NCBI RefSeq assembly: GCF_009668025.1
Contig: NZ_WJXZ01000014.1
Span: 1,335,097 to 1,399,096, forward strand
Source of the DNA: Larkinella terrae
GTDB lineage: Bacteria; Bacteroidota; Bacteroidia; Cytophagales; Spirosomataceae
Length of the DNA: 64,000 bases
Direction of reading: 5' to 3'
Part shown: positions 49,697 to 58,090 of the stretch, one piece after another
How the letters are laid out: every line of letters begins with the position of its first letter
How positions within the stretch are numbered: position 1 is the stretch's first letter
Notes under the pieces: model-generated
The model's input: the letters and a program-made list of their open reading frames with translations, nothing else
The model's database searches: none
Told to the model about the DNA's origin: nothing
Position numbers and translations under genes: made by a program

Positions 49697-51951
49697 ATTT
49701 TAAGTTTATATCGAAAACCGCCGTAAATCATTCGGCCAGTGATGGGCCCCCAGACGCGGGCGGCAGCGTCGAAGTCTCGTCCGAAGGGGTCACTGGCGCC
49801 AACAATTGGATTCGTTTGCCGGAAATTGCCGAGGTTCTCGCCCCCCAGGTACACATCCCAGGTCCGGAACGACTTGGTAATCTGGGCGTTGATGTTGTAA
49901 AAACCGGGGGCATTTTCGCGGGGCATATTCTGGTAACTGGTGTGCTCGTAGCCTTCGCGCAGGTACGGAATCCGTTTCGGGCCGTTCCATTGCACCGTCA
50001 AATCGAACTTCCATTTGTCGAACGGCAGCGCGTAGCCCGCATTGAACAGCACCCGGTCGCGACTCACCATCATACGGGGCAGCAGGAGACTTTCGCCAAA
50101 GGTCATCCCCATCGACTGCCGGACGTCGAAAAGCCGGTAGGCCAGCTTAACCTCCATCCGGCGGATCGGCTGGTAATTCAACTCGGCCTGGAAGCTGTTG
50201 GAAAACGAACGCGCTTTCAAACCGGGTGCCGACCGACTCGACAGGTAGTAAAAATGGAGTTCACGCGGGTGTTCCAGATCAGCAATCAACTGGTTCTGGA
50301 AATTCGTGCGGTAATAATCCAGCACCAGCGACGCTTTTTGGCCGAACAGGTTAAACTCCTGCGTCAGGCTCGTTCCGTAATTCCAGGAGATCTCCGGTTG
50401 CAGTCTGGCGTCGAAATAAACCGCTCGCGAACTGACCAGATACCCATAATTTTCGGCCAGCGCATTGGGTGTCCGGAAACCGCGCCCTGCCGAGGCCCGC
50501 AACGTCAGGTTGTCATTCAGGTCATATTTCGCGTGGAATCGGGGCGTGAACTGCGTCCCGAACAGGTTGTGAAAATCCAGCCGGGCACCGGCCACCAGCG
50601 TTACTTTCTCCAGATACTTGTATGTATATTCCCCAAAAATGCCCGGCACGGACTCGGTGCGCGTCATCAGTGTATCGCGGTATTTTTCGCGGTAATCGTC
50701 GAGCAGGTAACTGACACCCGCCTTGAACGAATGATTCGTATTGTCGATGATGGACTGGTAAATCAGGTTTCCGTAGAGCGTTTGCTGCCGACCGTTGTAC
50801 GGAATGAAACCAAAAAACGAGTTCTGTTCGTGGTTGACGGCATTCAGAATCAGCCCGAGACCTTTGTACGGTTTTTCGGGATAAAGCCTGGCGGTTTTGG
50901 AAAAAAGCTCGACGCGTTTGGTCGTGTTCGTAAAGCGGTAGGTTGGGCTACCGTTGGGGTTGCTGCTCACCTGTCCGCCGGTACGGTCGTCGTACAGCGC
51001 TTTTGCCCCAAACTGTGTCATAAACCGCTCGGATGCGTATTTGGCCCGAACAATACCGTTATACTGGCTGAATAACGGCAAGTCAAGAATCCGGTCGCCG
51101 TTCTGGTCCAGGCGGTTTTGCAAGGTGCTGGCGTGGCCCAGAAAACCAACGCTCCATTTTTCGGTGAGCGGTTTTGAAAGATTCAGGTTGCCTTCTACCC
51201 GTCCGAAACTGTTGACGTAGGCATTGGCGTAAACCCGTTCCCGGGCATCCGGTTTTTGCAATTCGACGTTCATGGCACCCGACATGCCCTCGTATCCATT
51301 CACAACCGAGCCGGAACCTTTGCCAATGTCGATGGATGAAATCCAGGTACCCGGTATGAAATTGAGCCCGAAAGTCGTAGCGAGTCCGCGGATGGTCGGG
51401 ATATTCTCGACGTTCGTCTGGACGTAATTGCCGCTCAAACCCAGCATCTGGATCTGCTTGGCGCCGGTAATGGCATCGGTGTACGACACATTGACCGATG
51501 CGTTAGTTTCAAACGATTCGGAAAGGTTGCAGCAGGCAGCTTTGGCCAACGTTCGGGTGGTCAGTATTTCGTTTTGGATAGGCGAAAACCGGTCGATCTG
51601 GGTCGAATTCCCCTGTACAGTTACTTCCTGCAAGGTATTCTGATTAACCAGATTGACGTCCAGGCTGGTTTGAGTCGTAATCAAAACCGTATCGGATCTG
51701 AAGCCTACAAAACTAAATACGAGCTGGTGGCTACTTTCAGACCGGGTGATTTCGAACTGGCCGGTGCTGGTTGACGTGGTCGAAACGGAAGTTCCGGCCC
51801 AATATACGGTAACACCTGCCAGGGGAATAGCTTTGGCATTGACGCGTTCCGAAACCGTACCGGTGATGGTTTGCGCGTGGGAATAATAGAAACTGAGAAT
51901 CGACAGCCAAACGACTACGAACCCTTTTCGATGGATTGATTGTGGACACAT
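49693..51951 (-). CDS. TonB-dependent receptor of the metal cluster
   Basis: 752 residues. A signal peptide (about 1-27) is followed by a carboxypeptidase-regulatory-like domain (about 28-115: ITGTVSERVNAKAIPLAGVT). A plug domain comes next (about 130-240) with TKLAKAACCNLSESF-like residues LAKAACCNLSESFETNA, where the adjacent CysCys pair is notable. The C-terminal 22-strand barrel ends MIYGGFRYKLKI. Family role: energised uptake of metal complexes or other ligands across the outer membrane. The CysCys in the plug and the neighbours suggest a copper or copper-chelate ligand; that is inference. It follows the HYC_CC_PP gene by 80 bases. Confidence 0.92.
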   Translation of the reverse strand: MCPQSIHRKGFVVVWLSILSFYYSHAQTITGTVSERVNAKAIPLAGVTVYWAGTSVSTTSTSTGQFEITRSESSHQLVFSFVGFRSDTVLITTQTSLDVNLVNQNTLQEVTVQGNSTQIDRFSPIQNEILTTRTLAKAACCNLSESFETNASVNVSYTDAITGAKQIQMLGLSGNYVQTNVENIPTIRGLATTFGLNFIPGTWISSIDIGKGSGSVVNGYEGMSGAMNVELQKPDARERVYANAYVNSFGRVEGNLNLSKPLTEKWSVGFLGHASTLQNRLDQNGDRILDLPLFSQYNGIVRAKYASERFMTQFGAKALYDDRTGGQVSSNPNGSPTYRFTNTTKRVELFSKTARLYPEKPYKGLGLILNAVNHEQNSFFGFIPYNGRQQTLYGNLIYQSIIDNTNHSFKAGVSYLLDDYREKYRDTLMTRTESVPGIFGEYTYKYLEKVTLVAGARLDFHNLFGTQFTPRFHAKYDLNDNLTLRASAGRGFRTPNALAENYGYLVSSRAVYFDARLQPEISWNYGTSLTQEFNLFGQKASLVLDYYRTNFQNQLIADLEHPRELHFYYLSSRSAPGLKARSFSNSFQAELNYQPIRRMEVKLAYRLFDVRQSMGMTFGESLLLPRMMVSRDRVLFNAGYALPFDKWKFDLTVQWNGPKRIPYLREGYEHTSYQNMPRENAPGFYNINAQITKSFRTWDVYLGGENLGNFRQTNPIVGASDPFGRDFDAAARVWGPITGRMIYGGFRYKLKI

Positions 51952-52031
51952 TGGAGTGTGGAAATGTGATGAAAATACAAACAGTAGCCCATGCGTTTAC
52001 CCGCACGGCTTCATTCAGCACATTTGAACTC

Positions 52032-52496
52032 CTATAGCAGGAAACTTTGGACGAACGATAGCAGACTACGCCCGTAGGGAAGGGGAGGAGAATCGATCAC
52101 GGCCGCCGACGACTCACGATCGGCCGGGAGCAGATCATACAGCAGCCAGGTAATGAGGGTTGCCATGCCCGCCAAAGCCGTATCGGCAACGGACTTGATA
52201 AACTTGGCTACCAACTGCGTAATGGACGAAGAAAAATCAACATTTTCGTAGCGTTGTTCTTCCTTGCAGCAGTTCGTTTTTTTGATGGTCGTACCCGGAT
52301 AACCCTGGTGGGAAACCGAGAACGTTTTCTTGCTGTGAACCGCGCAAGCCGGTTTTTTATCGTCATGGTTAATGGCCATCGATACTCGCTTCCCGCGCAT
52401 CAGGCAGGTGTGCTCGATCAGGCCGAAACCGGTACTGCTCAGCAGCACGAGGCAGGCCATCAGGAGGTTGAAGTATTTAAAGGCAGCGCGTTTCAT
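52032..52496 (-). CDS. HYC_CC_PP family protein
   Basis: 154 residues with an N-terminal hydrophobic segment (about 9-26, acting as signal or anchor). The three marks that name the family are seen in order: HTC in GLIEHTCLMRGKR (HYC-like), CysCys in TIKKTNCCKEEQRYEN, and Pro-Pro in VIDSPPLP. A second hydrophobic stretch (about 110-124) follows. The family is restricted to Bacteroidota and is often found next to TonB receptors; its function is unknown, and metal binding by the Cys and His is plausible. It is the first gene of the metal cluster and carries the best promoter match in this window. Confidence 0.85.
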   Translation of the reverse strand: MKRAAFKYFNLLMACLVLLSSTGFGLIEHTCLMRGKRVSMAINHDDKKPACAVHSKKTFSVSHQGYPGTTIKKTNCCKEEQRYENVDFSSSITQLVAKFIKSVADTALAGMATLITWLLYDLLPADRESSAAVIDSPPLPYGRSLLSFVQSFLL

Positions 52497-52503
52497 GACG
52501 GGT

Positions 52504-52534
52504 CAAAAGTAGACCAGGATAACTATAAATGCAA
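52504..52534 (-). promoter_or_regulatory. Consensus promoter of the metal cluster
   Basis: On the minus strand TTG (at 52534-52532), 20 bases, then TACTTTTG (52511-52504), an exact -7 match at ideal spacing. The -7 box ends 8 bases from the ATG at 52496, so the transcript would have almost no leader. It probably drives the HYC_CC_PP and TonB receptor genes. Confidence 0.6.
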
Positions 52535-52617
52535 GTGCATCATTTTCGGATAATGTACAGGATTTTGCGGTTTCGGCTCAAAACTGGTAAAAAAGTAGGT
52601 AAATCCGGATAAAACAA

Positions 52618-52644
52618 GAGAGGTGGAACGTCGTCCCACCTCTC
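52618..52644 (-). terminator. Terminator after the SusD gene
   Basis: Arms gagaggtgg (52618-52626) and ccacctctc (52636-52644) pair perfectly around a 9-base loop that can pair further (acg/cgt). On the minus strand an untranslated region of 31 bases separates it from the SusD stop. A T-rich stretch (cttgttttatcc) follows. Confidence 0.65.
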
Positions 52645-52675
52645 CGGATAATTTGAATCAAAATCGGCTATTGAA

Positions 52676-54418
52676 TTAATAACCGGGGTTTTGTTTCAGC
52701 AAGGTCGTTCCCTGCAAGTCGATTTCGCGTTGTGGCAGCGGCATAATTTCATTTTTGCCTGCGGTGAATTTAGCGCCACCCAATGCGTTTGCCAGTTTGG
52801 CACCTTCGTAAGTTAAGTAAGCGTTCAGGACGGTAGAAGCGGTTCCCCAGCGAACAAGGTCAAAGAAGCGATGGCCTTCGCCCGACAATTCCAGTTTCCG
52901 TTCGAATTGGACGGCCGTACGAGCTGCGGCTTTATCGGTCCAGGGCGAATCGTAGGTTCCAATGACGTAGTTAGCCGCTGGAGCCGTTCCGTTCATGACA
53001 AAACCGGCCGGATTGGCAGCGCGTTTCCGAATCTGGTTGACATAGTCGCGGGCTTTTTCCAGGCTTCCTACTTCAATTTCGCACTCAGCAGCCATCAACA
53101 GCACATCAGCGTAACGAATCAGGATCACGTTGATACCGGTCCAGCCTTTGGTCCAGTTCGAAACGTCAGCAATCCGGGCTTCCTGTGCTTTGGTATAAAT
53201 GTATTTCTTGGGCGCATACGGTCCACCGAAAGCCTGGTCACGAATCCAGTCCTGACCGGGGAATACCTGCCAGTCCAGATACTGAATACCACGACGACCT
53301 ACTGAGTGGTCAAGGCGGGGATCTACCGGGCCAGCGTCAGGCGTAAAGGCTGCTGAAGAGGCAATACCCTGATCGGTTTTCAGTGCGTTCGCGGCTGAGT
53401 TGTACGAGCCATCCAGCAGCGGCAATCCTTTGGCATCCGTCCGGAACGAGTTCGCTAACTCGAAGCTGGGCTGGAAGAAACCGCAGCAACCCACCGGACC
53501 CGCAGGACCCGTGTTGTAAGGCCAGTTCAGGTTAAGGTCACCCGAAGCAGCATCCGAGCTTCCCGCGTTGGCGACGTTTTGCGTGGCGAATACGATTTCG
53601 TCGTTTTTCTCATTGTCGGCGCTGAACACCATCCAGTACGATGGAAACAGAGCGTATTTGTTACCCGAAGAGGTTTTACCGCTGGCAATAACCGCATCGA
53701 ACAGGGTTTTTGCTTCCGCGTATTTCTTCTGATACAGATATACTTTTCCCAGATAGGCACCGGCCGCCCATTTGTTGGCTCTTCCGGCTGCGGTCTGTAC
53801 TTCGGGCAGTGCATCGTAAGCGGCTTTCAAGTCAGCTTCGATTTTTGGCCAAAGGTCAGCATTGTTACCGATTTCAGTAATCCCGGCAGCGTAGTCGACG
53901 CTTTCGTCAATGTAAGGCGTATTGTTGAAGGTACGCTTCAATTCGAAGTAGTAGTGGGCGCGCAGGAATTTGGCTTCTGCCCCGATCCGGGCCAGATCTG
54001 CCGCACTGACACCAGCATCCGGCGTTTTCAGCTGGCGCAGCACGGAATTGGCGCGGCTTATCCCTTCGTACATACACTGCCAGCGGGCCGTCAGCTCGCC
54101 ACTGGAAGCCAGCATTTCGTAGCGTTGGAAGGGGGTGATGGAGTTAAAGTCACCAGCGTTAGAGCCTTTATTGGCTTCTCCACCCATGATACTCCCGTAC
54201 ATCCAGTTCGTTGAGCTGGCAGTCTGGCTGAAACCCCGACCGTTCAACTCCGTATACGCACTGATCAACAAACCCTCCAATCCATTTTTGGTACTTAACT
54301 GGGAACTGGTCAGCGTACCGGTTGGTGCGACCACCAGGAAGCTATCCTTACAGGCCAGCGTGCCAAACGTTAAAGCCAGCGCCAGCAGGGTTCCTTTTGT
54401 GACTATATCTTTCATCAT
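52676..54418 (-). CDS. SusD/RagB family nutrient-binding lipoprotein
   Basis: 580 residues. Lipobox GTLAC, lipidated Cys23. The SusD fold is clear: SFLVVAPTGTLTSSQLSTKN, then NGLEGLLISAYTELNG, TPR-like helices with YLGKVYLYQKKYAEAKTLFD, and the C-terminal LIRYADVLLMAAECEIEVG and RKLELSGEGHRFFDLVRWGT. It sits on the outer surface and closes over the SusC channel to capture a glycan or other nutrient. It follows SusC by 29 bases in one operon. No glycosidase, sulfatase or peptidase adjoins the pair, so the substrate is not suggested by context. Confidence 0.95.
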   Translation of the reverse strand: MMKDIVTKGTLLALALTFGTLACKDSFLVVAPTGTLTSSQLSTKNGLEGLLISAYTELNGRGFSQTASSTNWMYGSIMGGEANKGSNAGDFNSITPFQRYEMLASSGELTARWQCMYEGISRANSVLRQLKTPDAGVSAADLARIGAEAKFLRAHYYFELKRTFNNTPYIDESVDYAAGITEIGNNADLWPKIEADLKAAYDALPEVQTAAGRANKWAAGAYLGKVYLYQKKYAEAKTLFDAVIASGKTSSGNKYALFPSYWMVFSADNEKNDEIVFATQNVANAGSSDAASGDLNLNWPYNTGPAGPVGCCGFFQPSFELANSFRTDAKGLPLLDGSYNSAANALKTDQGIASSAAFTPDAGPVDPRLDHSVGRRGIQYLDWQVFPGQDWIRDQAFGGPYAPKKYIYTKAQEARIADVSNWTKGWTGINVILIRYADVLLMAAECEIEVGSLEKARDYVNQIRKRAANPAGFVMNGTAPAANYVIGTYDSPWTDKAAARTAVQFERKLELSGEGHRFFDLVRWGTASTVLNAYLTYEGAKLANALGGAKFTAGKNEIMPLPQREIDLQGTTLLKQNPGY

Positions 54419-54447
54419 CTAAAATTTTTCGACTAGGTTGATTCAAA

Positions 54448-57400
54448 TTAGAATGTTACGCCAAGGCCAAAGTTGAAGCTCCGGGTCAATGGGTAGTTAC
54501 CGACATCAATACCGAAGTTGGAGTCAGCCGCTCCACCAACGCCGGGGTCTAAGCCCTGGTATTTCGTGATGGTGAAGATGTTGTTAACCGATGCCGAAAC
54601 CCGTACGCGGGTCAGTTTCACTTTGTTCAGCAGGGCTGAAGGCAGGGTATAACCGACCGTGAGGTTTTGCATCCGCAGGTAAGAACCATCCTCAACGTAG
54701 AATGAGTTAGGCTGGGTATTGGTGCTGAAGTTTGAAACGTCTTCGAAAATGGGTTGGGTACCACCCGTATTCGAAGCCGTCCAGGAGTCTTTAACCCGCG
54801 CGCTAACAGCAGCACCAGGAAACGAAGGATAGAAATCGGTGTACCATTTCGACAGGTTGAAAATTTTGTTGCCGAGAGAAGTATACAGGTACGTTGCGAG
54901 GTCAAATCCTCGGTAGTTCAACTGGATGTTCAAACCACCCGTAAATTTCGGTACTGGGCTACCGATGAACGTCCGGTCGTTGTTGTCGATAACGCCGTTG
55001 CCATCGATATCAGCAAAGCGGAAACGACCTACACCCGCGCCGGTTTGGGTGGGAGCGGCTTTAACTTCTTCCTGGCTCTTGAACAAACCAACAACCTGGA
55101 AGCCGTAGAAAGAAGCAATTCCCTGACCCGGCTGGTTCCGTGTTGCCGGCAAACTCAGACGGTTGGAGGCAGGTGACACGTCGAAATAAGGTACGCCTGG
55201 TGCCAGAGACTGAATGCGGTTTTGGAGAACGCTTCCCGTCAGGCTCACTTCGTAACCGATATCATTGGCCAGTTTGCCGCGAGTCGTAAGCATCAGGTCA
55301 ATCCCTTTGTTGGTCATCGAAGCTACGTTAACCGACGGAGCCGTTGCCCGAATTCCGATTACCCCCGGAATGGGTACCTGATACAGCAGGTCTTTGGTGT
55401 CTTTCTTCCAGATGTCGAAAACCAAATCCAGTTTGCCGTTGAAGAACGTTGCGTCGATACCTAAGTTAGAGGTCGTACTGGTTTCCCATTTCGCATTCGG
55501 GTTACCGATCCGGCTCCGGAAGAACCCGGGGTTAACCGTGCTGTTGGTGGCGGCAATGTCGTAGGAGTTGGCTACGTTGGTGGCAAACAAGCTGTACTGG
55601 TTGTTGGGGTCAACGTTGTTGGAGTTACCCATTTGTCCCCAGCCACCGCGGATTTTCAGGTCGGTGATGAACGAAACGCTCTTCATGAAGTTCTCACCCG
55701 TCAGACGCCAGGCCGCCGAGAATGCCGGGAATACCCCGTACCGGTTGGTAGAACCGAACCGCGACGAACCATCGCGACGAATAACCCCCGTTACAATGTA
55801 TTTATCGTTGAAGATGTAGTTAACCCGACCAAAAGTAGAGTAGAAGTTCACCCCGCTCTGGATGTTACTGTTCACAACCCGGCCAACCGAGGAAGTCGTG
55901 CTCAGGGTTACGTAATTGACATCGGTAGTGAACGGGTTTGAGCCGGTTCCGCTGATGTTCCGTCCGCGACCGTCGTTCAGGGCTTCAACACCGGCGAGAA
56001 CGTCGATGTTATGCAGACCGAATTTTTTCCGGTATTGAGCGGTGTTCGTGAACGTCCAGGCCAGGAAATAACCGCCCCCTTCGCTAATTGACAAACCGCG
56101 ACCGTTACCTTCGGCATTCCAGTAAGTGTTTTGCGAGGTCGTTTTGTTGTAGAAGTTGAAGAACTGACCCCCAATACTGCTCCGCAGGGTCAGGTCCGCA
56201 ATCGGATCAAATTCCAGATAGGCATTTCCAAAAACACCCACACCAAAGTTCTGGTTGTTTTTGGATCCGTCGCGGCTGGCAACCGGGTTCGCCGGGTTGT
56301 TAAACCCTTTAGCCGCCGTACCGGCCCATCCGCCAAATTCATCATAAATCGGAATGATCGGAGCCATCCGGAAGGCGCTCAGGATTTCGCTTTCTTCCTG
56401 CGACAGGTTCTGACCGGTGTTACCGCCCACCTGACCGGAGGTATTTGCGTAAGTCAACTGAATGTTCTCACCAAACCGCAATCCTTTAACAATGTCGAAT
56501 TCCGTGTTGGCCCGGAGATCGTAGCGCTGGAATTTGTTGAAATTCAGAATACCATTCTGGTTCTGCTGACCCAGGCTGAAGAAATAACGACTGCTTTCGG
56601 TGCCGCCCGAGAAGCCGAGCGTCTGGCGCAGAATCGGGGCTCTCCGCGTAATGGCGTCATACCAGTCGGTTCCGGCTTTGTTGGCTTTTACCACCTGATA
56701 AACCGCACCCGCATCCGTATTAATATTGTATTTTGCTTTTTCGGCAGCTAAATCAACGCTTCCAATTACCCCAACCCGGGTTCCAACCTGCAGGTAATCC
56801 GGCAGGACCGGTTTTGAGCCCGTTCCGTACTGACCGTTGGCAATCCCCGAAAAATCATCGGGTAAACCGAGCGATGCCTGACGGTTGTGAACGGCAGCCC
56901 AGGTCCAGTCGGCCTGCTCCTGCGGATTCAGAATCGCCTGTGATTTGCCGGGGTCCGTAAAACCGTACATTCCATCGTACGTTACGGTTAATTTTTGAGC
57001 TCTCCGGGCACCTTTCTTGGTCGTATAAACGATAACCCCGTTGGCAGCCCGTGCACCGTAAATAGAAGCTGCAGCCGCATCTTTCAGGACGGTAGTGGTT
57101 TCAATATCATCCGGATTCAGGAAGTTGGAGGTCCCAATGGGCACCCCATCGACAACGATCAGCGGCTGGTTACCACCGAAGGCCCCAAAGCCCCGCACCC
57201 GAACGGTGTTGTTGGCACCCGGCTGGCCGCTGGTGATTACCGTAACCCCGGCAACCCGTCCCTGCAACTGCGTTTCGATGTTGGCCGAAGGTGTAACTTT
57301 CAGGTCGCGGGATTTGACGGTTGAAATAGCCGCTGCGTTGTCGCGTTTGCTATCCGTGGTATACCCCGTTACAACGACTTCATTCAGCGAAGTAACGTCA

Positions 57401-57705
57401 TCTTCCACGGTGACGTCAACGGACGTGCGGTTTCCAACCGCAACTTCAGTGGATTTAAAACCGATTGCCGAAACGACAAGGACCGGATTAGCACCCCGAA
57501 CATTCAAAGCATAATTACCCTCGGCATCTGTAGACGTACCGGTGGTTGTTCCTTTTAATACAATGTTTGCTCCCGGAACCGGTCCATCTTTGCCTGTCAC
57601 CTTTCCCGTGATCCGACGATCCTGAGCCATCACGTTCATGCTCAAGAGCGACAAAAACGCACACAGGAATGCAGACTGAAACAATCTGTAGAATTGTGCT
57701 TTCAT
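54448..57705 (-). CDS. SusC/RagA family TonB-dependent transporter
   Basis: 1,085 residues. A signal peptide (about 1-27, ending VMAQ) is followed by a carboxypeptidase-regulatory-like domain (about 30-110: ITGKVTGKDGPVPGANIVLK). The plug has the family's SLNEVVVTGYT and DDIETTTVLKDAAAASIYGA, then GVIVYTTKKGA. A long C-terminal barrel ends RSFNFGLGVTF. It imports large nutrients through the outer membrane with TonB energy, in complex with the adjacent SusD. No anti-sigma or sigma factor pair is adjacent, so regulation is not obvious. An AT-rich region separates it from the divergent FG-GAP gene. Confidence 0.96.
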   Translation of the reverse strand: MKAQFYRLFQSAFLCAFLSLLSMNVMAQDRRITGKVTGKDGPVPGANIVLKGTTTGTSTDAEGNYALNVRGANPVLVVSAIGFKSTEVAVGNRTSVDVTVEDDVTSLNEVVVTGYTTDSKRDNAAAISTVKSRDLKVTPSANIETQLQGRVAGVTVITSGQPGANNTVRVRGFGAFGGNQPLIVVDGVPIGTSNFLNPDDIETTTVLKDAAAASIYGARAANGVIVYTTKKGARRAQKLTVTYDGMYGFTDPGKSQAILNPQEQADWTWAAVHNRQASLGLPDDFSGIANGQYGTGSKPVLPDYLQVGTRVGVIGSVDLAAEKAKYNINTDAGAVYQVVKANKAGTDWYDAITRRAPILRQTLGFSGGTESSRYFFSLGQQNQNGILNFNKFQRYDLRANTEFDIVKGLRFGENIQLTYANTSGQVGGNTGQNLSQEESEILSAFRMAPIIPIYDEFGGWAGTAAKGFNNPANPVASRDGSKNNQNFGVGVFGNAYLEFDPIADLTLRSSIGGQFFNFYNKTTSQNTYWNAEGNGRGLSISEGGGYFLAWTFTNTAQYRKKFGLHNIDVLAGVEALNDGRGRNISGTGSNPFTTDVNYVTLSTTSSVGRVVNSNIQSGVNFYSTFGRVNYIFNDKYIVTGVIRRDGSSRFGSTNRYGVFPAFSAAWRLTGENFMKSVSFITDLKIRGGWGQMGNSNNVDPNNQYSLFATNVANSYDIAATNSTVNPGFFRSRIGNPNAKWETSTTSNLGIDATFFNGKLDLVFDIWKKDTKDLLYQVPIPGVIGIRATAPSVNVASMTNKGIDLMLTTRGKLANDIGYEVSLTGSVLQNRIQSLAPGVPYFDVSPASNRLSLPATRNQPGQGIASFYGFQVVGLFKSQEEVKAAPTQTGAGVGRFRFADIDGNGVIDNNDRTFIGSPVPKFTGGLNIQLNYRGFDLATYLYTSLGNKIFNLSKWYTDFYPSFPGAAVSARVKDSWTASNTGGTQPIFEDVSNFSTNTQPNSFYVEDGSYLRMQNLTVGYTLPSALLNKVKLTRVRVSASVNNIFTITKYQGLDPGVGGAADSNFGIDVGNYPLTRSFNFGLGVTF

Positions 57706-58090
57706 AATAGGTTTTGTAATAATTGGTTTTATTTTCGTACTAAATTAAGATTACTTTAAACATACTTCAAAATTTTCTAAAGAATATTATAAACTTTTGG
57801 ATGAAAACCCTTTATTATAAGTTGATGAGATTTAAGGGTATAATATTGATTATTAATCATTTAACATTACGGTAACAATACCCTCATTTGGGTGATTTTT
57901 TTTCATTAAGATTTGATTAATAATTATATAGCGGTTTTATATAGGCGATTTTACTTATTTTGTCCGGCAATGCGGACGTGATTTCAAACCCCGCTAGCGC
58001 GGCAATTAACGGCATTTCAACACCAGCGCAAATTCGGTTGCAGCGAAGTGGATTTTTGTACTTTATTAATTTTGAATATTGTATTTGATT
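57706..58090. other. AT-rich divergent promoter region
   Basis: This 385-base stretch between the SusC start and the FG-GAP gene is clearly richer in A/T than the coding sequence on either side, with runs such as ttataaacttttgg and attattaatcattt. It should hold both promoters. One plus-strand candidate (58067-58074) is listed separately. No open frame of note: a 61-residue minus-strand frame (57917-58102) looks spurious. No clear RNA or palindrome seen. Confidence 0.6.
58067..58074 (+). promoter_or_regulatory. Candidate -7 element for the FG-GAP gene
   Basis: TAATTTTG matches TAnnTTTG exactly, 16 bases before the ATG at 58091, so the leader would be short. A TTG at 58038-58040 lies 26 bases upstream, slightly too far for a good -33 box. 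Confidence 0.35.

Noticed and set aside
49816-51075. 419-residue plus-strand frame opposite the TonB receptor
   Set aside because: Pro/Arg/Val-rich shadow with no recognisable domain; the receptor on the other strand has signal peptide, plug and barrel.
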